Below are positions 7,262 to 14,951 of a DNA stretch of 19,572 bases, in pieces. A program made the translations under genes and the position numbers. Origin of the DNA: DASYSA01 sp036003885 (lineage in GTDB: Bacteria > Acidobacteriota > Blastocatellia > UBA7656). Each line of letters begins with the position of its first letter. Position 1 is the stretch's first letter. The notes under the pieces are model-generated. The model saw only the letters and a program-made list of their open reading frames with translations, did no database searches and had not been told where the DNA came from. Location of the stretch: assembly GCA_036003885.1 (NCBI GenBank), contig DASYSA010000416.1, positions 1 through 19,572 of the forward strand. Reading direction: 5' to 3'.

Positions 7262-7282
7262 TGACGGGGTCAGGCCCTCGAT
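7262..7282 (+). repeat. Dispersed 21-bp repeat, copy 1
   Basis: This sequence, containing the core GGGGTCAGGCCCTC, recurs exactly as its reverse complement at 10468-10488. GATTCTGCG follows directly here and also lies next to the other copy, 6 bp further out. It sits between the divergent glycosyltransferase and amidohydrolase genes, upstream of the latter's promoter. Confidence 0.75.
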
Positions 7283-7344
7283 TCTGCGATTCGGAATTCC
7301 CCGAGTTGCTCCCCGTGGTACCCGATCGAACTCGCGGCTAATGG

Positions 7345-7372
7345 TCGATGACGCAACGCCATCTGCTATAAT
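7345..7372 (+). promoter_or_regulatory. Extended -10 promoter of the amidohydrolase gene
   Basis: TGC followed by a perfect TATAAT (7367-7372) forms an extended -10. TCGATG (7345-7350), 16 nt upstream, is a poor -35. A start near 7379 gives a 28-nt leader to the ATG at 7407 and supports that start over any upstream one. Confidence 0.65.
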
Positions 7373-7406
7373 CCGGCGCCGAACGCTTTCTTCGCAGGAG
7401 CAGACT

Positions 7407-9131
7407 ATGACCATCTCGATGGGCACAGTTGAGATCCGATCTATGCCTCGTCTCTGCCTCGTTGGTATCACGTTCCTCGTTCTAATCACTCCGATCGCGC
7501 TGCCACAACAATCTTCAAAGGCTGACCTGCTGCTGCTGAATGCACACCTCGTCACCATGAATCCTGGACAACCCTCAGCACAGGCGGTTGCCGTCAAAGA
7601 CGGGCGGATCGTGTGGGTCGGGACCACTCGAGAAGCCCGGAGACTCTTTGCGAACGCGGCTCAGACAGTCGACCTCGAAGGTGCGACGGTGCTGCCCGGG
7701 ATCATCGACGCTCATACTCACCTTATGACGCTCGGCGAGGGCTTCCTTAAGATCAACCTGAAGGACATCTCATCCGAGCAAGAGGCGGTCGAGCGCGTAA
7801 GGCAACGAGTCGCAACGGCAAAGCCCGGTGAGTGGATCCTGGGATGGGGTTGGGATGAAGGGAAGTGGGCCGCGCATTACCCAACGCACCATGCGCTCAC
7901 CGAGGCTGCGCCCAACAATCCGGTCTTTCTTGCCAGCCTCCACGGCTTTGCCGGGTGGGCTAACAGGAAAGCTATGGAGATCGCCGGCATCACCAAAGAC
8001 ACAAAAGACCCCGAGAACGGCAGGATTATCAGAGACGAGAAGACCGGTGAGCCCGCAGGCGTGTTCGCCAATCGCGCGCAGGATCTAATCACAAGACACT
8101 TGCCGCCGCTAACCCTCGAGCAGGTGAAGCGCGCCCTCGAGCTCGCGTCTCAGGAGTGCGTGCGCAATGGACTTACCTCGGTTCATGAAGCGAGGGTCAC
8201 GCCGATAATGATCCACGCCTTCAGGGAGTTGATCAAAGAGGGGCGTCTTCCTCTGCGCGTCTACGTGATGCTCGATGGCGCCGACAAAGCGTTGGTCGAG
8301 GAATGGCTCACGCGAGGTCCGGAGATAGACGCGGTTGGTCAAAGGCTCACGATACGCTGCGTGAAGCTCTTTGCCGATGGGGCGCTCGGCTCACGAGGGG
8401 CCGCCTTGTTCGAGCCTTACGCGGACGACCCGAAAACGAAGGGCCTGATCACCACGCCTGAAGCCGAGATCTATGCGCTGACTCGCCGCTGTCTGCAAAG
8501 AGGCTTTCAAGTTGCGACTCACGCCATTGGAGACCGGGGCAATCGCATAACGCTCGATGCATACGAACGAGCCTTGAAAGAGGCTCCCACAGCCAAAGAC
8601 GCGCGCTTGCGAGTCGAGCATGCGCAGGTGCTGGCCCTCAATGACATTCCTCGCTTTGCTCAGCTTGGAGTGATCGCGTCGATGCAGCCGACTCACTGCA
8701 CCTCGGACATGCCGTGGGCCGAGAAGCGCGTCGGCCCGGCAAGGATCAAAGGCGCGTATGCCTGGCGGTCGGTGCTCAAGACCGGGGCCCATCTGCCGAT
8801 CAGCTCCGATTTTCCGGGCGAGACGTTGAATCCGTTCTACGGGATCTATGCGGCGATTACGCGACAGAGCCCCGATGGCAGTCCGGCAGGCGGGTGGTAT
8901 CCGGAGGAGCGAATGTCACTCGAAGAGGCTCTCCGAGGCTACACGATCGAGGCGGCCTATGCTGGGTTCGAAGAGAAGTCGAAGGGTTCGATTGAGAAGG
9001 GCAAGCTTGCCGACTTGATAGTCATCTCGAAGGACATCACAAAAACTGCGCCTAAGGAGATGCTCTCGATTGGCATATTGAAGACGTTCGTGGGCGGCAA
9101 GTTGGTTTCTGAGGCAGAAGAAAGAAAATGA
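7407..9131 (+). CDS. Secreted amidohydrolase of the YtcJ type (amidohydrolase family 3)
   Basis: Metal-dependent hydrolase of 574 residues, probably exported. The start at 7407 has AGGAG six nucleotides ahead and follows an extended -10 promoter, although the frame is open for 117 codons further upstream. Residues 13-35 form a signal peptide or anchor (MPRLCLVG and a hydrophobic run to LPQQ). The amidohydrolase barrel carries DAHTH (H103, H105), CVKLFADGALGSRGAAL (K320, candidate carboxylated Lys), ATHAIGDRGN (H372), LRVEHAQ (H405) and ISSDFP (D468). A small beta-sandwich is formed by both ends (LLLNAHLVTMNPGQ and KGKLADLIVISKD). Members of this family act on amides or N-acyl compounds, but few have a known substrate, and none can be named here. 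It converges with the serine hydrolase gene, only 9 bp lying between the stops. Confidence 0.92.
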   Translation: MTISMGTVEIRSMPRLCLVGITFLVLITPIALPQQSSKADLLLLNAHLVTMNPGQPSAQAVAVKDGRIVWVGTTREARRLFANAAQTVDLEGATVLPGIIDAHTHLMTLGEGFLKINLKDISSEQEAVERVRQRVATAKPGEWILGWGWDEGKWAAHYPTHHALTEAAPNNPVFLASLHGFAGWANRKAMEIAGITKDTKDPENGRIIRDEKTGEPAGVFANRAQDLITRHLPPLTLEQVKRALELASQECVRNGLTSVHEARVTPIMIHAFRELIKEGRLPLRVYVMLDGADKALVEEWLTRGPEIDAVGQRLTIRCVKLFADGALGSRGAALFEPYADDPKTKGLITTPEAEIYALTRRCLQRGFQVATHAIGDRGNRITLDAYERALKEAPTAKDARLRVEHAQVLALNDIPRFAQLGVIASMQPTHCTSDMPWAEKRVGPARIKGAYAWRSVLKTGAHLPISSDFPGETLNPFYGIYAAITRQSPDGSPAGGWYPEERMSLEEALRGYTIEAAYAGFEEKSKGSIEKGKLADLIVISKDITKTAPKEMLSIGILKTFVGGKLVSEAEERK

Positions 9132-9140
9132 ACACCCGAG

Positions 9141-10274
9141 CTACTCCACGGCTCGCAAAATGTCCGTATAGAGAAAGTCCACCGGCTGTGCGAATGTTGC
9201 CGAGGTATTGCCGGTCACGACAACAACCATGTCATATTTTGGGATGACAAATATCCATTGGTCGCGTGCGCCCGCCGCGGTATAGACATCGGCATCTTCG
9301 CCGTGCGAAGCGTCTGTATCGTCGAGAGGCAGCAACCACCAGAGATAACCGTAATCGACCCGATGGGAACTAAATGTGCGCGGGTAGCTGACCCAATGCC
9401 GCGTTGATTCCTGCAGCCACTCCTGGGAAACAATCTGCTGATCTTCCCATCGCCCTTTGCGCAAGAGGAGATAGCCAATCCGCGCCATATCTGTGGCCCG
9501 CAGGTTCAGGCCGCCGCCCATGTGCGGGAGCCCTTCCGGCAGACCCTGAAACCATCGCGCGCCTTTGATGCCCAGAGGACTGAAGAGATACTGCTCGGCG
9601 AAACTATCGACTGCCCGGCCGGTGACACTGCGAATTATTCCCCCGAGTAGAATGACGCCTCCGCTGTTGTACTCAAATCTTGTGCCTGGCATCTCGCGCA
9701 TCTGCCAGTTCAGCACGAAGCGCAGCCAGTCGCAGCCGCATTCATTGAGCTCTTTCAGCGGCGAAGTGTTGTAATCGTCCTCGCTCCAGTCCAGACCCGT
9801 CCGCATAGTCAGCAAGTCTCGTATGGTAAGCGCGGCTTTGCGCTCATCGAGGCGTTTGATGGGCTCGTACTCAGGAAAGAAGGTCAGGACCTTATCATCT
9901 ACACTGTGAATGTTGCCCTGTTGCAGGGCGATGCCCACGAGCAATGACGTGATGCTCTTCGAGTCCGATTGCAGCGTGTGCACATCTTCGGGACCGGAGC
10001 CGTTGAAATACTCCTCGACGACCAGGTAACCGTTCCGCACGATTAGAAGACTATTCAGGTCTCTGATTTGATTTGTGCGAAGACGGTTAGCCAGGGATTT
10101 GAGAATCTTCTTATTCAGCCCCTGCTTCTTCGGTTTCGCCGCGCGCCATTCGCTCGAGGGGAAGTAATCGGTTGGAATCTGAGGGGCCGCGGTACTCGCG
10201 ACCAGAAGGACTATCAACAATGCGATCGTGGTCAGCGCAATATTTCTTCTGCGAATATCAGATCGAGTCATCAC
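9141..10274 (-). CDS. Secreted class-C beta-lactamase-fold serine hydrolase
   Basis: Member of the beta-lactamase/penicillin-binding-protein-like family (PF00144), exported or membrane-anchored by a hydrophobic segment at about 12-30. The SxxK motif is SDSK at 103-106, where S103 is the nucleophile and K106 its base. The second motif is FEYNSGGVILLGG (Y202), and GARDQW near the C-terminus stands where KTG/HxG occurs. Residues 150-161 (TIRDLLTMRTGL) and 257-272 (NLRATDMARIGYLLLR) are typical. The 377 residues form a full-length domain. Such proteins include esterases, D-aminopeptidases and peptidoglycan-related hydrolases; resistance to beta-lactams is not implied. TGAGGAG lies upstream of two adjacent ATG codons, and I take the first. 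It lies, with the amidohydrolase, between inverted copies of a 21-bp repeat. Confidence 0.9.
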   Translation of the reverse strand: MMTRSDIRRRNIALTTIALLIVLLVASTAAPQIPTDYFPSSEWRAAKPKKQGLNKKILKSLANRLRTNQIRDLNSLLIVRNGYLVVEEYFNGSGPEDVHTLQSDSKSITSLLVGIALQQGNIHSVDDKVLTFFPEYEPIKRLDERKAALTIRDLLTMRTGLDWSEDDYNTSPLKELNECGCDWLRFVLNWQMREMPGTRFEYNSGGVILLGGIIRSVTGRAVDSFAEQYLFSPLGIKGARWFQGLPEGLPHMGGGLNLRATDMARIGYLLLRKGRWEDQQIVSQEWLQESTRHWVSYPRTFSSHRVDYGYLWWLLPLDDTDASHGEDADVYTAAGARDQWIFVIPKYDMVVVVTGNTSATFAQPVDFLYTDILRAVE

Positions 10275-10501
10275 TCGCAGCTCCTCAGGATCTCACGGAA
10301 TGAAGCGGGCTAATGCGGCCATCGCACGCTTTACATCGGCAGGGTCAGTTTAGTGATGCGACCAATGTTCGCGAAAAGCATACAACGAGGCGTCCCAGGA
10401 TCCAACCCCGGAGCGTGATTGGTTCGGAGGAGAAGCGCGAGCAGCGAATGAAACGCAGAATCACAACATCGAGGGCCTGACCCCGTCAGGCCCTACGCAA
10501 C
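10275..10501. other. Divergent intergenic region with one repeat copy
   Basis: The 308 bp between the serine hydrolase start and the CocE-type gene hold the repeat hairpin at 10468-10493 and a + promoter candidate at 10502-10530. In 10275-10454 I see no gene, structured RNA or clear repeat. The serine hydrolase promoter must lie here. Confidence 0.45.
10468..10493. repeat. Dispersed repeat, copy 2, forming a hairpin
   Basis: Positions 10468-10488 are the exact reverse complement of 7262-7282. Here the core is extended into a perfect hairpin: GGGCCTGA (10473-10480), loop CCCCG, TCAGGCCC (10486-10493). CGCAGAATC, the complement of the sequence next to copy 1, occurs just left of it. The form recalls REP-like palindromic repeats. 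There is no T-run, so it is not an obvious terminator. Confidence 0.7.
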
Positions 10502-10530
10502 TTTACTGGACTGATCGAAAGAGAGATACT
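10502..10530 (+). promoter_or_regulatory. Promoter candidate for the CocE-type hydrolase
   Basis: TTTACT (10502-10507), a 17-nt spacer and GATACT (10525-10530) match the sigma-70 consensus at four of six positions each. A start near 10537 would leave a leader of about 46 nt, containing the AAGGA ribosome site of the ATG at 10583. It lies directly beside the repeat hairpin at 10468-10493. Confidence 0.4.
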
Positions 10531-10582
10531 GCTGTACTCGAAATTTCCCGCGATTCTGCCTGCTATGTCGAAGGATAGAATT

Positions 10583-12370
10583 ATGACTAAGAATCAAACT
10601 ACGCTACTGGTCCGCAACCTGGCACTCTTGCTGTCAATGGCTGCAACACCCGCGGCAATTGCACAGTCTTCTCCGCCTCCTGAATATGGAGTTGCAGTGG
10701 AGACAAATGTGCGGGTGAAGATGCGCGACGGCGTTTCGTTGGTTGCTGACATCTATCGCCCCAAAACGCCCGGCAGGTTTCCCGTCCTGCTGACCCGTAC
10801 TCCGTACAACCGGCGCGACGCGTTCACCGGAATGTACCTGGCGACGCACGGCTACGTGGCGATTCAGCAGGACACCCGCGGCCGATTTGATTCCGAAGGC
10901 GAGTTCTATCCGTTCAAGAACGAAATGAACGACGGTTACGACACGATCGAATGGGCCGCCGGGCTTGGGTATTCAAACGGTATGATCGGAATGTACGGGG
11001 GCTCTTATGTCGGCGCGACTCAGATGTTGGCGGCGACGTCAAAGCCGCCGCACCTGAAGGCGATCTTTCCCTACGTCACCGCTTCTGAATACTATGAGGG
11101 GTGGACCTATCAGAACGGAGCGTTGATGCAATGGTTCGCAAGCTCGTGGACGACGGTGCTGGCCGAAGACACTCTGAGACGAAAGACCAGCGCGCTGGCG
11201 CGTCCAAAAGAATGGGTCGAACAGCTTCCCATCGAAGACTACCGCCTGATTTCAATCCCAACCGCTTCCGACGTCGCGCCTTACTTCCGCGACTGGGTGG
11301 AACACGAACGCAACGACGAGTACTGGCGCAGGTGGAAGATTTCGGATCATTACAGCGAACTGGACATCAAGGCGTTGCATTCAGGCGGATGGCACGACAT
11401 CTTTCTGAAAGGTTCAATCAAGAACTACGTCGAGATGCGAAAGAGCGCCGCAACACAGGCGGCTCGCGACGGCCAGCGTCTACTGATCGGCCCCTGGGCG
11501 CACGCGAACACCTCTCCCGAAGGCAAGATCGGCGACGTGGTCTTCGGCAAGAGCGCGGTGATGAACTACAACGATACGATGGTGAACTGGTTCGATTACG
11601 CATTGAAAGGAATCAACAACGAGTTTGCGAGCGATCCGCCTGTGCGAATCTTCGTAATGGGCGACAACGTCTGGCGCGATGAGAAGGAATTCCCGCTTGC
11701 GCGAACGCAATACACAAAATACTTCTTACATTCGAAGAAAGCCGCAAACTCGGTAAGCGGCGACGGCGAACTGACCACCGGAGAGCCGAAAGAAGAGAAG
11801 CCGGACACCTTTGAATATGATCCGCAAAACCCCGTCCGTACACTCGGCGGGCGGTTGTGTTGTGGCCCGGCGATCGCTCCGGGCCCGTTTGATCAGCGGC
11901 CGAATGAATCGCGTCCGGACGTGCTGGTCTTTTCGACTCCTGCTTTGGAACGCGACGTGGAGGCGACTGGTTACATCACCCTGGAACTCTACGCGGCGAG
12001 CTCGGCGGTGGATACCGACTTCACCGCGATGATTGTGGACGTGGACGCATCGGGCTACGCGCGCTTCCTGACCGATGGCATTGTGCGAGCGCGCTATCGT
12101 AACTCGACCGAAAGCGCCGAACCGATTGAGCCTGGCAAGATTTACAAATACACAATTGACCTCTGGGCTACGAGCAACCTCTTCAAGGCGGGGCACAGAA
12201 TACGCGTTTATGTTTCGAGCAGCAACTTTCCCCGCTTCAATCGCAATCTGAACACAGGGGAATCGACGATGCGCTCAACGCGAATGGTGAAGGCGAAGCA
12301 GACGATCTATCACGATACTGAACATCCCTCAGCGATCGTGCTGCCGATCATTCCGAGGGGACAGCATTAG
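10583..12370 (+). CDS. Secreted CocE/NonD-type alpha/beta hydrolase (X-Pro dipeptidyl-peptidase family)
   Basis: Exported serine hydrolase of the CocE/X-Pro-dipeptidyl-peptidase S15 group, hydrolysing an ester or peptide that cannot be named from sequence. The ATG at 10583 (595 residues) is preceded by AAGGA seven nucleotides ahead, whereas the ATG at 10565 has no such site. The signal peptide runs through LALLLSMAATPAAIAQ. In numbering from 10583, the nucleophile is S141 in MYGGSYVGATQ, the acid is D272 in SGGWHDIF and the base is H307 in IGPWAHA. The C-terminal third (from about 400) has the jelly-roll lid/binding domain of the family, with typical GPFDQRPNESRPDVLVF and SSNFPRFNRNLNTG segments. 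A palindrome overlaps the stop codon. Length and motif order are normal for the family. Confidence 0.92.
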   Translation: MTKNQTTLLVRNLALLLSMAATPAAIAQSSPPPEYGVAVETNVRVKMRDGVSLVADIYRPKTPGRFPVLLTRTPYNRRDAFTGMYLATHGYVAIQQDTRGRFDSEGEFYPFKNEMNDGYDTIEWAAGLGYSNGMIGMYGGSYVGATQMLAATSKPPHLKAIFPYVTASEYYEGWTYQNGALMQWFASSWTTVLAEDTLRRKTSALARPKEWVEQLPIEDYRLISIPTASDVAPYFRDWVEHERNDEYWRRWKISDHYSELDIKALHSGGWHDIFLKGSIKNYVEMRKSAATQAARDGQRLLIGPWAHANTSPEGKIGDVVFGKSAVMNYNDTMVNWFDYALKGINNEFASDPPVRIFVMGDNVWRDEKEFPLARTQYTKYFLHSKKAANSVSGDGELTTGEPKEEKPDTFEYDPQNPVRTLGGRLCCGPAIAPGPFDQRPNESRPDVLVFSTPALERDVEATGYITLELYAASSAVDTDFTAMIVDVDASGYARFLTDGIVRARYRNSTESAEPIEPGKIYKYTIDLWATSNLFKAGHRIRVYVSSSNFPRFNRNLNTGESTMRSTRMVKAKQTIYHDTEHPSAIVLPIIPRGQH

Positions 12371-12409
12371 ATTAATGCTGAGGATGCATAGAACGATCTT
12401 CGCAGATCG
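12362..12409 (+). other. Two short perfect hairpins at the 3' end of the CocE-type gene
   Basis: CAGCATTA (12362-12369) pairs with TAATGCTG (12373-12380) around a 3-nt loop, with the stop codon inside the stem. A second stem, CGATCT (12394-12399) with AGATCG (12404-12409), has loop TCGC. Neither has a T-run, so these are possible transcript-end or mRNA-stabilising structures rather than a proven terminator. Confidence 0.4.
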
Positions 12410-12489
12410 CATGACAGCTCCTCCTCCGTTCGATTTCTGTAGAGTGCCAGCGATCTTTCAGCGGTCGTTGCATTGCGGAGGCTCCGGTT

Positions 12490-14616
12490 CTAGAGTCTCA
12501 AGATATACTCGGCGGATGCTGCCTGGCCTCTCACGACCCGTATCGTGTTCTCGCCGCTCGCGAGTCCAAGTGGGCGCTTCTTACCCTTGATCGTGATCTG
12601 AGATCCCTGCACGCGTTTTATCTTGTCCGTCTGATCGACGCCGTTTATGAATACCCGCGGTAAATCCCCCAGAGTCCCCGCTGTTATGGTCAGCAGCTTG
12701 CCTGTGAAGGTGGCGGACGATATCACTGGCGGGTCCAACAGGGTTACGGTAATCGCCGCGCTTCGGTCGATTCCTCCGCCCGACGCCGTAACGATGACGT
12801 CATAGGCCTGGGGGATCCCGCCATGCTGGGCGGTAACAGCCAGACTCGCGGGCTGAGAGGGCGTTATGCCGGGCTCGACGACTGAAAGCGCGAGCGGCGC
12901 GGACCCCTCGACCCGCGCGGTGATTGAGACCGGCCCACTGAAACCATTCGCGAATGCCGCGTTCAGATCAAACCTTGCCTGCGCTCCCGGGTTCAATGCC
13001 TTGGCTGATGGATTGATCGCCAACTCGAAATCGCCGGCGCCCGGCAGGAGTGAGACAACAGCAACCGAATATGCCGGTACGGTGTAATCGAAGCTGGTCG
13101 ACGCCCCCTGGAATATCGTCTGGGCTACCTCGGGCGAACCGTTGAGGGTCCTTGCAGCCTCGTCCTGTGCTTTGCCATACGCGTAGACGACCGCGGATGC
13201 TGAAGGAGTGAATCCGGCAAGGGCTATCTGTGCGGTGATATCCTGATCGGGCGACTTGTTGATCAGCATCAGGCTCAATCTCCCATCGACCCTCCTTGTC
13301 GCGTAGGCGGCCAGCAGCGGCGACTGGCTCGTTGCCCCTATCACCATGTCCGCGGGACCGGCGAAGTGAGACAACAATCGGAACACGTGGTAGGTTGGAT
13401 ACGGCTCGTCATCAGTCGAGGTAATTCCATAGTCTCCATACATCCTCCACCCATACAACGAAGGGCCGTTGTTTCTCTCCAGCGTGTATCCGTTGCCCAG
13501 ATCCCACCAGACGAACATGCTGAATTCGGTCTGAAGGATGTTACCCACGGCGTCGGCGAGAAAGAGGCCGTTCACGACGCTTGTCGACTGCTTTCCTGGG
13601 TCAGAGGAAACGGAGTTGTTCTCGGTGCACACGATCTCGACTCCATTCCCCTCGCTTCCAAGATAGTCTGTCAGCTGTCTGCGCAGGTCCGCGGCGTCGT
13701 TCTTCCAGGTGGCGGCGGATTGGAGCAGCCGTTCATCGCTTTCATTTCCCGGGTTCTGCTCGTACCTGTGATAGATCACGAAGTCGGGAATGGTGTTCGA
13801 AGTCTTGAGCGTGGTCAGAAGCACTGGAGTCCAGCCGTTGTGGACAGCACCGGTGCGGGGGTTTGTAGCCGGATGTGATCTATTGTTCGCGTACGACTCT
13901 TCGCCGGTGGTGACGACTACGCCGACCTTAATTCCGGGATCTACCGTCTTCATTCTGGCGATGTAGTTCTTTGCTTCGAGGGCATAGGTGTAAGGGTCGT
14001 GACCGGCGGCATGCCCATCGGTCTCCCAGCCGCCATAGTTTTCGTTCCCGATCTCCCAGTACTTGAATCCATAGCCCTTCGTCATGTTCGAATACTCGAC
14101 CCAGGCGGCTGCTTCCTCCGCGGTGCCTGTGCCATAGTTCACCGTGATGATCGCCTCGCTATGAACGGCAGTCGCCACGCTCGCGAAATCATCGAAGCTG
14201 GTCGCCCAGGTCCAGGTGTTGTTGAGGTTCGTGTTTGTCTTCCAGTGATACTCGTCTGAAAGGGACCCGCCGGGGAAACGGAGGAGCCGCGCGCGCATCG
14301 AATCCAGAAGCGTGACGGTCGTCCGAGACTCGAAGGTACTGTCCCAGATTGCGGCGTTGATGCCGGGAAACCTCGAATCGACCGGGCGAATTGCTCTCGT
14401 GGCATCTACGCTGACCGCGGCCGTAGAAGAAGCGGGTGCCAGCCGGCTCTCATGGTTCGCCGCGTCTGAATCAAGATTCATGCGGGCAGGTTGCGGCTTG
14501 CGTGCCGGCGCTCTGTCAGGCGAGCTGCCGTCGACCGTCCTGCTACGCTGAGCATCGACGTTGAGTGCAGACAACACCAGCCATAACGAAACCAGGACTG
14601 AGAGTCTCTTGCGCAT
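12490..14616 (-). CDS. Secreted clan-A glycoside hydrolase, alpha-L-arabinofuranosidase-like, with C-terminal Ig-like domains
   Basis: Exported polysaccharide-degrading enzyme of 708 residues. A signal peptide (about 1-22, cleavage near NVDAQ) is followed by a Ser/Pro/Arg-rich linker to about 75. The (beta/alpha)8 barrel spans about 80-420. LRFPGGSLSDEYHW (112-125) is typical of GH51-like arabinofuranosidases, KYWEIGNENYGGW (185-197) carries the likely acid/base E192, and VEIVCTENNSVSS (326-338) the likely nucleophile E332. A beta-sandwich typical of such enzymes follows at about 430-525, then two Ig-like modules (about 530-630 and 632-708), the last resembling an IPT/TIG domain. The exact GH family and substrate remain open; arabinan or xylan side chains are a guess. 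A good minus-strand promoter lies at 14691-14719 and AAGGGG precedes the ATG. Confidence 0.85.
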   Translation of the reverse strand: MRKRLSVLVSLWLVLSALNVDAQRSRTVDGSSPDRAPARKPQPARMNLDSDAANHESRLAPASSTAAVSVDATRAIRPVDSRFPGINAAIWDSTFESRTTVTLLDSMRARLLRFPGGSLSDEYHWKTNTNLNNTWTWATSFDDFASVATAVHSEAIITVNYGTGTAEEAAAWVEYSNMTKGYGFKYWEIGNENYGGWETDGHAAGHDPYTYALEAKNYIARMKTVDPGIKVGVVVTTGEESYANNRSHPATNPRTGAVHNGWTPVLLTTLKTSNTIPDFVIYHRYEQNPGNESDERLLQSAATWKNDAADLRRQLTDYLGSEGNGVEIVCTENNSVSSDPGKQSTSVVNGLFLADAVGNILQTEFSMFVWWDLGNGYTLERNNGPSLYGWRMYGDYGITSTDDEPYPTYHVFRLLSHFAGPADMVIGATSQSPLLAAYATRRVDGRLSLMLINKSPDQDITAQIALAGFTPSASAVVYAYGKAQDEAARTLNGSPEVAQTIFQGASTSFDYTVPAYSVAVVSLLPGAGDFELAINPSAKALNPGAQARFDLNAAFANGFSGPVSITARVEGSAPLALSVVEPGITPSQPASLAVTAQHGGIPQAYDVIVTASGGGIDRSAAITVTLLDPPVISSATFTGKLLTITAGTLGDLPRVFINGVDQTDKIKRVQGSQITIKGKKRPLGLASGENTIRVVRGQAASAEYILRL

Positions 14617-14654
14617 ATCAGGATCCCCTTACGGTGAGATAGGACACATGCAAA

Positions 14655-14676
14655 CCGGAACGGACCGCTGTTCCGG
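14655..14676 (-). promoter_or_regulatory. Hairpin/operator candidate in the glycoside hydrolase leader
   Basis: CCGGAAC (14655-14661) and GTTCCGG (14670-14676) form a perfect 7-bp inverted repeat with an 8-nt spacer. It lies just downstream of the predicted minus-strand start site, where a repressor could bind or an mRNA hairpin form. This is inference from position only. Confidence 0.35.
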
Positions 14677-14690
14677 CTGACGCAGGAAGC

Positions 14691-14719
14691 ATTCTACCGA
14701 AAACTCAAGCCGTTGTAAC
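14691..14719 (-). promoter_or_regulatory. Promoter of the glycoside hydrolase gene
   Basis: Read on the minus strand: GTTACA (14719-14714), a 17-nt spacer, TAGAAT (14696-14691). Five of six -10 positions and four of six -35 positions match consensus. Start near 14684 gives a leader of about 68 nt. The -35 touches the first unit of the heptamer array. Confidence 0.55.
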
Positions 14720-14899
14720 GTCAGAAGTCAGAGGTCAGAGGTCAGAAGTCAGAGGTCAGAAGTCAGAGGTCAGAAGTCAGAAGTCAGAGGTCAGAGGTCA
14801 GAGGTCAGAAGTCAGAGGTCAGAAGTCAGAGGTCAGAAGTCAGAGGTCAGAGGTCAGAGGTCAGAGGTCAGAGGTCAGAAGCCAGAAGTCAGAAGTCAG
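14718..14899 (+). repeat. Tandem heptamer array, 26 units of ARGTCAG
   Basis: 182 bp consist of 26 consecutive 7-bp units, nearly all AAGTCAG or AGGTCAG. The first unit is ACGTCAG (14718) and one near the right end is AAGCCAG (14879). The alternation of the two main units is irregular. Since 7 is not a multiple of 3, 21 bp encode a repeating heptapeptide of the RSEVRSQ kind. The array abuts the promoter of the glycoside hydrolase on the left and an inverted shorter array on the right. Confidence 0.95.
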
Positions 14900-14902
14900 C
14901 GT

Positions 14903-14951
14903 CCTATCTCTGATCTCTGACTTCTGATCTCTGACTTCTGACCTCTGACCT
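14903..14951 (-). repeat. Inverted heptamer array inside the membrane-protein gene
   Basis: Seven units in the opposite orientation to the array at 14718: CCTATCT (degenerate), then CTGATCT, CTGACTT, CTGATCT, CTGACTT, CTGACCT, CTGACCT. Together with that array they form a large inverted repeat with almost no spacer, capable of a long hairpin. The units encode the last 16 residues of the membrane protein and supply its stop codon. Confidence 0.9.

Noticed and set aside
7056..7406. N-terminal extension of the amidohydrolase frame by 117 codons
   Set aside because: It overlaps the divergent glycosyltransferase gene, and the extended -10 promoter and AGGAG site place the start at 7407.
9141..10274. 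Serine hydrolase read as an antibiotic-resistance beta-lactamase
   Set aside because: SxxK and Tyr motifs only show the fold. The YNS arrangement and the lack of a KTG box fit esterase or peptidase-like relatives as well or better.
14718..14951. Heptamer array considered as a CRISPR array or replication origin iterons
   Set aside because: The units are contiguous 7-mers without unique spacers, so it is not CRISPR. No rep or par gene is near, so iterons are not supported.
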